Shown: piece by piece, positions 13,662 through 23,065 of the stretch
Numbering within the stretch: position 1 is the stretch's first letter
How the letters are laid out: every line of letters starts with the position of its first letter
DNA from: an uncultured beta proteobacterium
GTDB taxonomy: Bacteria; Pseudomonadota; Gammaproteobacteria; Burkholderiales; Burkholderiaceae_C
Direction: 5' to 3'
Length of the DNA: 46,858 bases
Assembly (NCBI GenBank): GCA_903905735.1
Contig: CAIVHU010000031.1
Location: 1-46,858, forward strand
Position numbers and translations under genes: made by a program
Notes under the pieces: model-generated
What the model was told of the DNA's origin: nothing
Database searches by the model: none
The model's input: only the letters and a program-made list of their open reading frames with translations

Positions 13662-15184
13662 AACCCCAGCACCTGACACCGGTTGCGGCAGCTTTGATGC
13701 TTTCTGTGCCCATGACCTGGGCGCAGGATGCCGCGCAGGACGCAGTCAAGCAAGCCGTATCGATCGTCCCGAGTGTCTCAGTGACCGAGACCCTGACCAA
13801 CAACGTGGCACTCAGCAGCAGCGCCACGGCGCAATCCGACCAGGTCACCGAAATCAGGCCAGGCATTCACCTCAACATTGACGGCGCGCGGCTGAAAACG
13901 TATCTGGACTACTCGCTGGACCATATTGAGTACGCCCAAGGAACGTCCGCCAGCCGCAACCTGAATGCGCTCAACACATTTGGCACCCTGGAAGCGGTGG
14001 ACAACTGGGCCTTCATCGATTTCAGCGGCAACATCTCGCAGCAAGCGGTGTCGGCCTTTGGTACCCAGTCCACCAACAACACGGCGATAAACAGCAACAG
14101 CACCGAGGTTTCCACCTATAACCTGTCGCCCTACATCAAAGGGCGCTTTGGCGACTTTGCCAATTACCAGGCCCGTGTCAGCCGCGCGGTGAGTTCCAGT
14201 GGCAGCGCGGCAGTCTCCAACACCGCCAGCACCAACAGCGTGGTCACGGTCAGCAATGCGTCGGCTTTTCGCAGCCTGGGCTGGTCAGCCAACTGGTCGC
14301 GCCTGCAGGCAAGTTACAGCGCCGGGCGAGCCACCGAAGACGACAACTACAGCCTCGGCCTGACCTATGCCGTTACACCACAATTGAATCTGTCGGCCAA
14401 CGCTGGTCAGGAATCCAACAACTACACGACCCTGGACAAGCAAAACTACAGCACCCACAGTGTGGGCGTGAACTGGGCTCTGTCCGAGACCACCAAGTTC
14501 TCAGCACTGACGGGCAAGCGCTCTTATGGCGACACCCACAATGTGAGTTTTGAGCACCGCACCGCGCGCACGGTCTGGCAGTATTCTGATAGCCGGGATG
14601 TCGTGGTTACACCCAGTCAAAGTGGCCTGGGCAGCATTGGCAATGTCTATGGTCTGCTTAACAGCCTGTATGCCTATGTCACGGACCCCATTGAGCGCGC
14701 CGCATTGGTCAATAACTACCTGACAACCAACGGCCTCAGCCCCAACACCCCGGTGATCAGCAACCTGCTGACTACTTCGGTATCATTGCAGCACAGTCAG
14801 AACCTGTCTTTTGCCTTGCTGGGCATCCGCGACACAGTGACTTTTTTGCTCAATCGTACCGACAGCAGCCAGTTGGACAGCTTGAGCAACAGTTTTGACA
14901 GCCTGTCCAATTCAAGCGCCATCGTGCAGAACGGTCTGAGCGTCAACTACAGCCACCGTCTCACCCCTGACTACTCTTTGGGCGCGCTGTTGTCGCGTCA
15001 AGTCACCACCGGCAACGCGGCAGGCCAGCAAACCACCCTCAAGTCACTCAATGTCAACCTCACCGGCAAACTGGGGCAAAAGTCAGCGGCATCGCTGGGT
15101 CTACGCCATGTGGTCTCTGACAGCCTTGCCGCGCCCTCCTACACCGAGACAGCGGTGATCGGCAACCTCAATGTGCAGTTCTGA
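13658..15184 (+). CDS. PEP-CTERM system-associated outer-membrane protein (TIGR03016-like)
   Basis: A 508-residue protein with a signal peptide (about residues 1-23, ending in TWAQ) and no other membrane helix. Its sequence alternates polar and hydrophobic residues in strands ending in aromatic residues, and it closes with TAVIGNLNVQF, an ideal outer-membrane beta-barrel C-terminus (terminal Phe). Its position between the kinase and the ATPase matches the barrel protein always found in exosortase A loci. The probable role is as part of the outer-membrane export or anchoring apparatus; no activity is established. The many Asn, Ser and Thr residues in loops fit surface exposure. Confidence 0.88.
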   Translation: MKPQHLTPVAAALMLSVPMTWAQDAAQDAVKQAVSIVPSVSVTETLTNNVALSSSATAQSDQVTEIRPGIHLNIDGARLKTYLDYSLDHIEYAQGTSASRNLNALNTFGTLEAVDNWAFIDFSGNISQQAVSAFGTQSTNNTAINSNSTEVSTYNLSPYIKGRFGDFANYQARVSRAVSSSGSAAVSNTASTNSVVTVSNASAFRSLGWSANWSRLQASYSAGRATEDDNYSLGLTYAVTPQLNLSANAGQESNNYTTLDKQNYSTHSVGVNWALSETTKFSALTGKRSYGDTHNVSFEHRTARTVWQYSDSRDVVVTPSQSGLGSIGNVYGLLNSLYAYVTDPIERAALVNNYLTTNGLSPNTPVISNLLTTSVSLQHSQNLSFALLGIRDTVTFLLNRTDSSQLDSLSNSFDSLSNSSAIVQNGLSVNYSHRLTPDYSLGALLSRQVTTGNAAGQQTTLKSLNVNLTGKLGQKSAASLGLRHVVSDSLAAPSYTETAVIGNLNVQF

Positions 15185-15187
15185 CCC

Positions 15188-16303
15188 ATGTATGCAGCCT
15201 ATTACGGATTAGACACCGAGCCGTTCCAGATCAACCCGGATCCGCGCTTCTATTACGCTAGCAAACAACATAGGCGCGCCAAGGCCTACCTTGAGTATGG
15301 CGTGATGCGCAATGAGGGTTTCATCGTCATCACTGGCGAGGTCGGTGCAGGCAAAACCACGGTCGTGCGTGGCCTGTTGGAGAGTCTTGAAGCTGGCAAG
15401 GTGATCGCTGCCAACCTCGTCACCACGCAACTGGATGCCGAAGACACTCTGCGCATGGTCGGTGCTGCATTTGGCGTGCGCGTCAAGGATGTGTCCAAGT
15501 CCGACCTGCTGATGGCGCTGGAGGCCTTTCTGGTCAATCACGCCAGCCAGGGGCAACGCTGCCTGCTGATCGTTGATGAGGCGCAAAATCTGAGCCACCG
15601 TGCCGTGGAAGAACTGCGCATGCTGTCCAACTTTCAGTACGGCCAGCAAGCCCTGTTGCAGACCTTTTTGATCGGCCAGCCTGAGTTTCGCGCCATTTTG
15701 CAAAGCCCGGGCATGCAACAACTGCGCCAGCGCGTCACGGCCACCTGCCACATTGGCCCGCTGGACCTGGCGGAAACCCAGAGCTACATCGAACATCGGC
15801 TGAAATGTGCCGGGGCAAAGCCAGAGCACCCGAGTTTTGATGCTGCCGCCTTTGAGGCCATCTTCAAAGCCACCAATGGCATTCCCCGGCGCATCAATCT
15901 GGTGTGTGACCGCCTGCTGCTGTCAGGCTATCTGGCCAGCAAGGACAACTTTGGTGTGGATGAAGTCAACGAGGTTGTCAGCGAGATCAACGACGAGTCT
16001 TTTTCGTCGGCCAAGCCAGCGTCAACACCTGAGGGGCCCGGCTGGACCGACTCCTTCATTCAGAGCCTCTCATCCTCTGCCGCAGCGGTGGATGTGGATC
16101 TGAGCAAACTGCAGCTTCAACCTGGCTTGGGGCAAGCCATTTCAGGCCAGATCGCGACGCTGAACGCCGAACAGTACGACATCCGGCTGCGTCGCCTGGA
16201 AGGCAGCGCCCTGCGGCTGGAGCGCATCAACCTGGAAATCCTGGTCATGCTGCAGCGGCTGGTCAAGGCAGCCACCGGTGCGCCGGTGGACAAAGACACT
16301 TGA
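15188..16303 (+). CDS. XrtA-associated ATPase (ExeA/GspA-like AAA)
   Basis: A 371-residue AAA ATPase of the type found in exosortase A loci, related to ExeA of type II secretion. The N-terminus MYAAYYGLDTEPFQINPDP is the family signature. Walker A is GEVGAGKT (about residue 55), Walker B LLIVDEAQNL, sensor 1 lies in LIGQPEFRA and an Arg finger in RINLVCDRLLL. The C-terminal 70 residues after about 280 are predicted to be linker and coiled coil, without the peptidoglycan-binding domain of ExeA. It probably energises assembly of export components; the exact role is unknown. Confidence 0.9.
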   Translation: MYAAYYGLDTEPFQINPDPRFYYASKQHRRAKAYLEYGVMRNEGFIVITGEVGAGKTTVVRGLLESLEAGKVIAANLVTTQLDAEDTLRMVGAAFGVRVKDVSKSDLLMALEAFLVNHASQGQRCLLIVDEAQNLSHRAVEELRMLSNFQYGQQALLQTFLIGQPEFRAILQSPGMQQLRQRVTATCHIGPLDLAETQSYIEHRLKCAGAKPEHPSFDAAAFEAIFKATNGIPRRINLVCDRLLLSGYLASKDNFGVDEVNEVVSEINDESFSSAKPASTPEGPGWTDSFIQSLSSSAAAVDVDLSKLQLQPGLGQAISGQIATLNAEQYDIRLRRLEGSALRLERINLEILVMLQRLVKAATGAPVDKDT

Positions 16304-16328
16304 CATTGTCAAACCGGGAGGCCACGCC

Positions 16329-17192
16329 ATGCACGCCGCACGCTTGACCAACGCGATGACGATTGATGTCGAAGACTATTTCCAGGTCTCGGCGTTTGCA
16401 CCCTATATCGCCCGCACTGAATGGGACAGCCGGGAATGCCGTGTGGAGCGCAATATCCAGGCCATTCTGGAGATGCTGTCCAGGCACCACACCCATGCCA
16501 CTTTTTTCACGCTGGGCTGGATTGCCGAGCGCTACCCGCAACTGGTGCGCCACATCGTCGATAACGGCCACGAGCTGGCCAGTCACGGCTATGGTCACCA
16601 GCGCGCCAGCGACCAGTCCCCCGACGTTTTTTTCGACGACATCGACCGCGCGAAAAAGATGCTCGAGGACCTGTCCGGCCAAGAAGTTCAGGGCTACCGG
16701 GCACCGAGTTTTTCCATCGGCAAGGGCAATTTGTGGGCCTATGACACGCTGCTGGAAGCTGGCTACCGCTACAGCTCCAGTATCTATCCGATAGCACACG
16801 ACCATTACGGCATGCCGGATTCACCCCGATTTGCCTATGAAGTCCGGCCTGGCTTGACCGAGATCCCGATCACCACGGTGCGCCTGTTTGAGCGCAACTT
16901 CCCGTCCAGCGGCGGCGGCTATTTCCGGCTGCTGCCCTACCCGGTGTCGCGCTGGTTGATCCAACGCGTCAACTCACGCGACCAGCAGAGTGGCATCTTT
17001 TACTTTCACCCCTGGGAGATCGACCCCGGTCAACCGCGCATCCAGGGCATCAACCGCAAGACACGGTTTCGTCACTACGTCAACATCGGGCAAACGCAGA
17101 CGCGCCTGAACCGGCTGCTGACCGACTTCAAGTGGGGCCGGGTGGACCATTTGTTCATGAACCAGACCGCGCCCTTGCCGCTGGCTGCCTGA
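16329..17192 (+). CDS. XrtA system polysaccharide deacetylase
   Basis: A 287-residue NodB-type carbohydrate deacetylase. MTIDVEDYFQV carries the catalytic Asp pair, ATFFTLGWIAERYP and ELASHGYGHQ supply the metal-binding His residues, and RAPSFSIG is motif 3. No signal peptide is seen, so it would act in the cytoplasm or on lipid-linked sugars. ATG 16329 is chosen because GGGAG precedes it by eight bases; an ATG at 16278 overlaps the ATPase gene and adds an unrelated 17-residue N-terminus. It likely removes N-acetyl groups from the polymer or its precursor. Confidence 0.91.
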   Translation: MHAARLTNAMTIDVEDYFQVSAFAPYIARTEWDSRECRVERNIQAILEMLSRHHTHATFFTLGWIAERYPQLVRHIVDNGHELASHGYGHQRASDQSPDVFFDDIDRAKKMLEDLSGQEVQGYRAPSFSIGKGNLWAYDTLLEAGYRYSSSIYPIAHDHYGMPDSPRFAYEVRPGLTEIPITTVRLFERNFPSSGGGYFRLLPYPVSRWLIQRVNSRDQQSGIFYFHPWEIDPGQPRIQGINRKTRFRHYVNIGQTQTRLNRLLTDFKWGRVDHLFMNQTAPLPLAA

Positions 17193-17199
17193 CACCGGC

Positions 17200-18240
17200 A
17201 TGACGCAGGTCAAACGTCTTTCACTGAGCGACCTCTCCACCGCCAAGCGCTGGGATGCGTTTGTACTGGCCTGCCCGCAAGCCACGTTTTTTCACCGTGC
17301 AGGGTGGCAAAACATCGTCACCGACGTGTTCAAACATGACAGCTATTTTTTGTATGCCGAGTCAGACGGCGGCGAGATTGAAGGTGTGCTGCCACTGGGC
17401 CACATCCACAGCTGGCTGTTTGGCAACTCGCTGACCAGCCTGCCGTTCACTGTCTACGGTGGCGCCGCCGCCAGCAACCCGCAAGCGGCCGAGGCACTCG
17501 AACTCGAAGCGCAAAAAATTGCACAGACGCTCGGCGTGGACCATCTGGAGCTGCGACATGTGGACAACCGCCACCCCGATTGGCCGACGCAAGACCTCTA
17601 CGTCACCTTCCGCAAGGAGATATTTCCAATTGAAGAAGCCAACATGCTGGCCATCCCGCGCAAGCAGCGGGCCATGGTGCGCAAAGGCATCAAAAACGAC
17701 TTGAAGAGCGAGATTGATGCCAACGCCGACCGTTTCTTCGCCCTGTTTGCAGACAACGTGCACCGCCACGGCACCCCGGCGTTGCCCAAAAAATACTTCA
17801 CAGCGCTGATGAAGGTTTTTGGACCGGATTGCGAAGTGCTCACCGTAGTCGCGCCTGACGGCAAACCCCTGAGCAGTGTGCTGAGTTTTTACTTCCGTGA
17901 CGAAGTGCTGCCCTACTACGCGGGTGACGATGAAGCAGCGCGCGACCTGGCCGCCAACGACTTCAAATACTGGGAACTGATGCGCCGCGCCTGCGCGCGC
18001 GGGCTCAAAGTCTTTGACTACGGCCGCAGCAAAAAAGGCACCGGGCCCTATGCCTTTAAAAAAAACTGGGGCTTTGAGCCGACGCAGTTGCACTACGCCT
18101 ACCGCCTGTACAAGCGGGACAGCATCCCGCAGAACAACCCGTCCAACGCCAAGTTCAAGCTCATGATCGAAACCTGGCGGCGCATGCCCATTGGCCTGGC
18201 CAACTGGCTGGGGCCGTTCATTGTGCGCAACCTGGCCTGA
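17200..18240 (+). CDS. FemAB-family XrtA/PEP-CTERM-associated protein
   Basis: A 346-residue protein with paired GNAT-like folds as in FemAB aminoacyl transferases. The N-terminus WDAFVLACPQATFFHRAGW is a family hallmark, and the second fold contains PLSSVLSFYFRDEVLPYYAGD and VFDYGRSKKGTGPYAFKKNWGF. FemAB proteins transfer amino acids from tRNA to cell-wall peptides; exosortase A loci contain this distinct branch, whose substrate has not been established. A role in adding an aminoacyl group to the glycan or its carrier is a guess. It is tightly packed between the deacetylase and the glycosyltransferase (7 and 8 bases). Confidence 0.9.
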   Translation: MTQVKRLSLSDLSTAKRWDAFVLACPQATFFHRAGWQNIVTDVFKHDSYFLYAESDGGEIEGVLPLGHIHSWLFGNSLTSLPFTVYGGAAASNPQAAEALELEAQKIAQTLGVDHLELRHVDNRHPDWPTQDLYVTFRKEIFPIEEANMLAIPRKQRAMVRKGIKNDLKSEIDANADRFFALFADNVHRHGTPALPKKYFTALMKVFGPDCEVLTVVAPDGKPLSSVLSFYFRDEVLPYYAGDDEAARDLAANDFKYWELMRRACARGLKVFDYGRSKKGTGPYAFKKNWGFEPTQLHYAYRLYKRDSIPQNNPSNAKFKLMIETWRRMPIGLANWLGPFIVRNLA

Positions 18241-18248
18241 AGCGCACC

Positions 18249-19469
18249 ATGGGCACGCTGCTTTACCTGGTACACCGCCTGCCCTACCCGCCCAACAAGG
18301 GTGACAAGGTGCGCTCTTACCATTTGCTCAAGCACCTCACCCAAAGTCACCGGGTATTTCTGGGTACGTTCATTGACGACCCGGCCGACGAGGTTTACGT
18401 AGACACGGTGCGGGCCTTGTGCCCGGACTTGCATGTGGCACGCATCCAGCCACGCAACGCCAAACTGCGCAGTCTGGCAGGTTTGCTCACCGGGCAATCC
18501 TTGAGCCAGCACTATTACCAAAATGCCGGCTTGCAGGCCTGGGTGACACAGACGCTGGCTCAGGAGTCCATCGACGCCGTGGTGATCTTTTCGTCGGTCA
18601 TGGCGCAATACATCGATGCGAAGGCCGCCACGCCCATGCTGGTCGATTTTGTCGATGTGGATTCGGCCAAATGGACGCAATACGCGAGCGACCACCGCTG
18701 GCCGCTGTCTTGGCTGTACCGGCGCGAGGGCGCGCGCCTGCTAGCATTCGAGCGCAGCGTAGCTCGTCGCGCCAAACGGTCTTTTTTTGTCACTGACAAC
18801 GAAGCCGCTTTGTTCAAACAACTGGCACCAGAAAGTGAGAGCACCGTGGAGGCCATCAGCAACGGCGTGGATGCCGGATTTTTCGCGCCAGACCCGGCAC
18901 GTCCATCGCCCTTCAACACGGCAGCTGATCAGACCGCGCAGATACCGCTGGTGTTTACCGGTGCCATGGACTACTGGCCCAACATTGACGCAGTCACCTG
19001 GTTTGTGGCCGAGATCCTGCCTGCCCTGCGCCAGCAGTGGCCACAACTGTGTTTCTACATCGTGGGCCGCAGTCCACCGCCAGCCGTGCAGGCGTTGGCG
19101 GGACCCGGCGTGGTGGTGACCGGCACCGTACCCGATGTGCGCCCTTATCTGCAACATGCCGCCATGGTGGTCGCGCCCCTGCGGGTAGCACGCGGCATCC
19201 AAAACAAAATTCTGGACGCGATGGCCATGGCGCGCCCGGTGGTGGCATCAAATGCCTGCGCGCAGGCCATCACCGCGAAACCCGAAACCGAATTGATGGC
19301 GGCCACCAGTGCGCAAGACTTTGTCGCGCAGATCAGTGCCCTGCTGGCATCCCCCGAGCGCTGCGCCAGCGTGGGCTCGGCCGGGCGCCAAAGAGTGTTA
19401 CAAAGCTATAGCTGGTCGGCACATCTGTCCCAGATCGACCCCCATCTGAACCCCAAGGCCTGCCCATGA
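18249..19469 (+). CDS. PEP-CTERM/XrtA system glycosyltransferase (TIGR03087-like)
   Basis: A 406-residue GT-B glycosyltransferase. The N-terminus LLYLVHRLPYPPNKGDKVRS is characteristic of the exosortase A-linked family. The C-terminal donor-binding half contains PLVFTGAMDYWPNIDAVTWF and VRPYLQHAAMVVAPLRVARG, with the EX7E-like region replaced by GIQNKILDAMAMARPVVAS. It is cytoplasmic, without transmembrane segments. It would add one sugar to the repeat unit. The stop overlaps the exosortase start (ATGA), suggesting coupled translation. Confidence 0.92.
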   Translation: MGTLLYLVHRLPYPPNKGDKVRSYHLLKHLTQSHRVFLGTFIDDPADEVYVDTVRALCPDLHVARIQPRNAKLRSLAGLLTGQSLSQHYYQNAGLQAWVTQTLAQESIDAVVIFSSVMAQYIDAKAATPMLVDFVDVDSAKWTQYASDHRWPLSWLYRREGARLLAFERSVARRAKRSFFVTDNEAALFKQLAPESESTVEAISNGVDAGFFAPDPARPSPFNTAADQTAQIPLVFTGAMDYWPNIDAVTWFVAEILPALRQQWPQLCFYIVGRSPPPAVQALAGPGVVVTGTVPDVRPYLQHAAMVVAPLRVARGIQNKILDAMAMARPVVASNACAQAITAKPETELMAATSAQDFVAQISALLASPERCASVGSAGRQRVLQSYSWSAHLSQIDPHLNPKACP

Positions 19470-21049
19470 CGACTGCCGTACAAATCAACCCCCAGCGCCA
19501 GTGGCAGGGCGCAGGCGTGGTATTTGGCTTGCTGCTGGTCTGGACAGTGGCATGGTATTTTGAAACTGCCAGTGCCATTGTCGGCATCTGGTGGCGCTCG
19601 GAAACGTTCACACATGGTTTCCTGGTGGTGCCGATCGTGCTGTGGATGGTGTGGCGCAAGCGCGCTGTGCTGTCGCACCTGCAACCTCGCCCGTTAGCCT
19701 GGGGCCTGCTGCTGTTGGCGCTGGTGGGGCTGGGCTGGCTATTGGGTGAACTGGTCGCCGTCAACTCCCTGACCCAGTTGGCGTTTGTCGCCATGCTCGT
19801 GCTGCTGGTGCCCACCTTGCTCGGGATGGAGGTCACCCGGGCCCTGTTGTTTCCACTGGGATTCATGTTCTTCGCCGTACCGATTGGCGAATTTGTCATG
19901 CCCACGTTGATGCAGTGGACGGCCGATTTCACCGTAATGGCTTTGCGCCTGAGTGGGGTGCCGGTTTACCGCGAGGGACTCCAGTTTGTCATCCCGTCGG
20001 GCAGTTGGTCGGTGATTGAGGCCTGCAGTGGGGTGCGTTACCTGATTGCCTCGCTGACCGTGGGCACGCTGTTTGCCTATCTGAACTATCAGTCCACCAA
20101 GCGTCGGGTGATGTTCATCATCGTCTCGATCATTGTGCCGGTGATTGCCAACTGGCTGCGCGCCTACATGATTGTCATGCTGGGGCATTTATCGGGTAAC
20201 AAGCTTGCAACAGGTGTGGACCACATCATTTACGGCTGGATATTTTTTGGCATCGTCATCATGCTCATGTTCATGATTGGCGCGCGTTGGTCAGAGCCCG
20301 AACCCAGCGTGAGCGCCGCTGGCATCGATTCCGTCACGGTACACCGGTCCGGGTTGACCGGACCGGGTGCATCACCTCTACGCCTCTTGGGTGTGGCTGC
20401 ATTGGCAGCCCTGATCGTGGCGTTGCCACTGGCGGGGCGCTGGATGCTGGAGCACAACGCTGACAGCACACCGCTAACACTGGTCGCACCGGCGCAGTTG
20501 TCTGCGACCTGGCATACCGCACCGGATCAAGCCAGGGTCTTCCAGCCGGCGTTTCAAAACCCGTCAGCTGAAATCAACACCCACTACACAGCAGGTGAAC
20601 AAGACGTTGGCCTTTACCTGGGCTATTACCGCCACCAGAACTATGACCGCAAGTTGGTCAGTTCGGACAACGTGCTCGTCAAGTCCAAAGACCCGCTTTG
20701 GGCGCAGGTCAGAAGCGGCACACAAAGCATCCTCTTTGACAGCATGCCGACCTATATGCGCACCGCCGAATTGCGGCGTTCAGCGGTACCGGATCAATCC
20801 GGCAGCGAACGACTGGTGGTCTGGCAGGTCTATTGGGTCAACGGTACGCTCACCGCCAGTGACATGCTGGCCAAGGCCTATGGTGCGCTGTACCGGCTCA
20901 TCGGGCGGGGGGACGACTCGGCTGTCGTGATTCTTTACACTGATAAGGGTCAGGAGAATGAAGGTGCGCAACGCCTGCAAGCCTTTGTGCAAGCCAATGC
21001 AAACAGCATCATCCGCTTGCTGCAAGCCACCCAGCATACCCAACCCTGA
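19466..21049 (+). CDS. xrtA: Exosortase A with fused EpsI domain
   Basis: A 527-residue multipass protease/transpeptidase that recognises the PEP-CTERM signal, cleaves it and probably transfers the protein to a glycan or lipid. The catalytic triad is visible: Cys187 in EACSGVRYL, Arg232 in NWLRAYMIV and His253 in DHIIYGW. About eight membrane helices occupy residues 15-280. A periplasmic EpsI domain (about 310-527, including GLYLGYYRHQNYDRKLVS) is fused behind a further helix at about 310. In many genomes EpsI is a separate gene. It should act on the PEP-CTERM protein at 2342 and others elsewhere in the genome. It is the ninth gene of the operon. Confidence 0.95.
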   Translation: MTTAVQINPQRQWQGAGVVFGLLLVWTVAWYFETASAIVGIWWRSETFTHGFLVVPIVLWMVWRKRAVLSHLQPRPLAWGLLLLALVGLGWLLGELVAVNSLTQLAFVAMLVLLVPTLLGMEVTRALLFPLGFMFFAVPIGEFVMPTLMQWTADFTVMALRLSGVPVYREGLQFVIPSGSWSVIEACSGVRYLIASLTVGTLFAYLNYQSTKRRVMFIIVSIIVPVIANWLRAYMIVMLGHLSGNKLATGVDHIIYGWIFFGIVIMLMFMIGARWSEPEPSVSAAGIDSVTVHRSGLTGPGASPLRLLGVAALAALIVALPLAGRWMLEHNADSTPLTLVAPAQLSATWHTAPDQARVFQPAFQNPSAEINTHYTAGEQDVGLYLGYYRHQNYDRKLVSSDNVLVKSKDPLWAQVRSGTQSILFDSMPTYMRTAELRRSAVPDQSGSERLVVWQVYWVNGTLTASDMLAKAYGALYRLIGRGDDSAVVILYTDKGQENEGAQRLQAFVQANANSIIRLLQATQHTQP

Positions 21050-21058
21050 AAATTAACC

Positions 21059-22966
21059 ATGTGTGGCATCGCCGGACTTTTTGACACGCGCGGCAAACGC
21101 GACTTTGCGCCCAAGCTGATGGAGCGCATCAACAACGTGCAGGCACACCGTGGCCCGGATGAACTGGGGCTGCACCTGGAGAGCGGCCTGGCCTTTGGCC
21201 ACCGCCGCCTGTCGGTGATTGACTTGGCATCCGGTCAACAGCCGCTGTTTAACGAAGACAACAGCGTAGCCATCGTCTTCAACGGCGAGATCTACAACTA
21301 CCTGGCCCTGACAACCGAGCTCAAAGCGCTGGGTCACGTGTTTCGCACCCGCAGCGACACTGAAGTGATCATCCACGCCTGGGAAGCCTGGGGCGAGGCC
21401 TGCGTGCAGCGGCTGCGTGGCATGTTTGCTTTTGCGGTGTGGGACCGCAAACAACAGACGCTGTTTCTGGCACGCGATCGCCTGGGCGTCAAGCCGATGT
21501 TTTATGCGCTGCTGGCGGACGGCAGCTTCATTTTTGGCTCCGAGCTGAAGGTCATTACCGCCCACCCTGACTTTGTCCGGAGCATCGATCCCCTTGCCGT
21601 AGAAGAATACTTTGCTCTGGGTTATGTCGCAGACCCGCGCTGCATCTACACCGGCGCGCACAAGCTGGCCCCGGCGCACACGCTCACCCTGCGCCACGGC
21701 CGGGGCCTGCCGGAGCCCAAGCCGTATTGGGATGTGGCCTTCACACTGGAAAACCGCATCAGCGCCGAAGATGCGGTGGATGAGTTGCGAGCGCGGCTGG
21801 ACGAGTCAGTGCGCCTAAGACTTATGGCCGAGGTGCCACTGGGTGCCTTTTTGTCAGGCGGGGTCGATTCGAGCGCGGTGGTGGCCACCATGGCCAGCGT
21901 GTCGAGCACCCCAGTGCGCACCTGCGCCATCGGGTTTGACGACCCGAAGTTCAACGAATCCGCCTTTGCCCAGCAGGTGGCCACCCGCTACAAAACAGAC
22001 CACCACCTGGAAATCGTCAAAAGCGACGACTTCGATCTGATCGACACCCTGGCCTGGCTGTATGACGAGCCCTATGCCGACAGTTCAGCCATCCCCACCT
22101 ACCGCGTCTGCCAACTGGCACGCAAACACGTGACTGTGGCGCTCTCAGGCGATGGCGGCGACGAGAGTTTTGGCGGCTACCGGCGCTACCGCCTGCACGC
22201 CGCCGAGGAGCGCGCCCGCAACGCGGTACCGCTGAGCCTGCGCCAGCCGCTGTTTGGGCTGCTGGGCCGCATTTACCCCAAGCTGGACTGGGCACCGCGC
22301 CTATTTCGCGCCAAGACCACCTTCCAGGCGCTGGCGCTGGACTCGACCCAGGCGTACCTGCACAGCGTCTCAGTGCTACGTTTGGATGAGCGCGAGGCCC
22401 TTTATTCATCTGGGTTCAAGCGCACTTTGGCGGGATACCGGGCGCAGGAAGTTTTCAAGCACCACGCTGCACGCGCCAACACCACCGACCCGCTCGCGCT
22501 GGTGCAGTACCTGGATTACAAAACCTGGCTGGTGGGGGATATCAACACCAAAGTGGACCGCGCCAGCATGGCGCATTCGCTTGAAGTGCGCGAGCCGCTG
22601 ATGGATCACGAACTCATCGAATGGCTGGCCACACTGCCCAGCGGCCTGAAGATCCGGGGCCAGGAAGGCAAGTGGCTGCTGAAAAAAGCCTTTGAGCCGA
22701 GCCTGCCCAACGATGTTTTGTACCGCCCCAAGATGGGTTTCTCGGTACCGCTGGCCAAATGGCTGCGCGGGCCGCTGCGCGAGCGGCTGCAGCAGGCCGT
22801 GCTCGGCCCTCAACTCGAAGCCACCGGCTATTTCAACCGCGACACGCTGCAAACCATGGTACGCCAGCACTTGAGCGGCCAACGCGACCACTCGGCCCCG
22901 CTGTGGACGCTGCTGATGTTTGATGCGTTTTTAAGGCGTGCGGCAACCGCGCCTGAAAGCTTATAG
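21059..22966 (+). CDS. XrtA/PEP-CTERM system amidotransferase (asparagine synthase-like)
   Basis: A 635-residue protein with class II glutamine amidotransferase and asparagine-synthase domains. The N-terminal nucleophile Cys2 (MCGIAGLF) and the glutaminase loops (HRGPDELG, VFNGEIYNY, SDTEVIIHAWE) are intact. The synthase half has the pyrophosphatase loop SGGVDSSAV and ALSGDGGDESFGGY. It matches the amidotransferase that typically closes the exosortase A core cluster. The likely role is to amidate a carboxylate, perhaps a uronic acid of the exopolysaccharide; WecC upstream of the second block makes such an acid. It is the last gene of the operon. Confidence 0.93.
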   Translation: MCGIAGLFDTRGKRDFAPKLMERINNVQAHRGPDELGLHLESGLAFGHRRLSVIDLASGQQPLFNEDNSVAIVFNGEIYNYLALTTELKALGHVFRTRSDTEVIIHAWEAWGEACVQRLRGMFAFAVWDRKQQTLFLARDRLGVKPMFYALLADGSFIFGSELKVITAHPDFVRSIDPLAVEEYFALGYVADPRCIYTGAHKLAPAHTLTLRHGRGLPEPKPYWDVAFTLENRISAEDAVDELRARLDESVRLRLMAEVPLGAFLSGGVDSSAVVATMASVSSTPVRTCAIGFDDPKFNESAFAQQVATRYKTDHHLEIVKSDDFDLIDTLAWLYDEPYADSSAIPTYRVCQLARKHVTVALSGDGGDESFGGYRRYRLHAAEERARNAVPLSLRQPLFGLLGRIYPKLDWAPRLFRAKTTFQALALDSTQAYLHSVSVLRLDEREALYSSGFKRTLAGYRAQEVFKHHAARANTTDPLALVQYLDYKTWLVGDINTKVDRASMAHSLEVREPLMDHELIEWLATLPSGLKIRGQEGKWLLKKAFEPSLPNDVLYRPKMGFSVPLAKWLRGPLRERLQQAVLGPQLEATGYFNRDTLQTMVRQHLSGQRDHSAPLWTLLMFDAFLRRAATAPESL

Positions 22967-22974
22967 CGAAATTG

Positions 22975-23014
22975 GCCTCTAGCCCTTATGCAGCAAGCGC
23001 AAAACGCTATTTAA
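22975..23014 (-). repeat. Short interspersed repeat, copy 3 (reverse orientation)
   Basis: The 40 bases from GCCTCTAGCCC to GCTATTTAA match 32647-32686 with five differences and align in reverse with the copies at 5488 and 7547. It follows the amidotransferase stop by eight bases and lies between convergent genes. Confidence 0.65.
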
Positions 23015-23048
23015 ATAAAAGCAATTCAACATGGTTTGAAGAGAACTC

Positions 23049-23064
23049 GGCACCAGTTGGTGCC
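23049..23064. terminator. Palindrome between convergent genes, weak terminator candidate
   Basis: GGCACCA (23049-23055) and TGGTGCC (23058-23064) form a 7-bp stem with a two-base loop directly after the prc stop codon. There is no U-rich tail on either strand, so termination is uncertain. Confidence 0.35.
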
Positions 23065-23065
23065 G

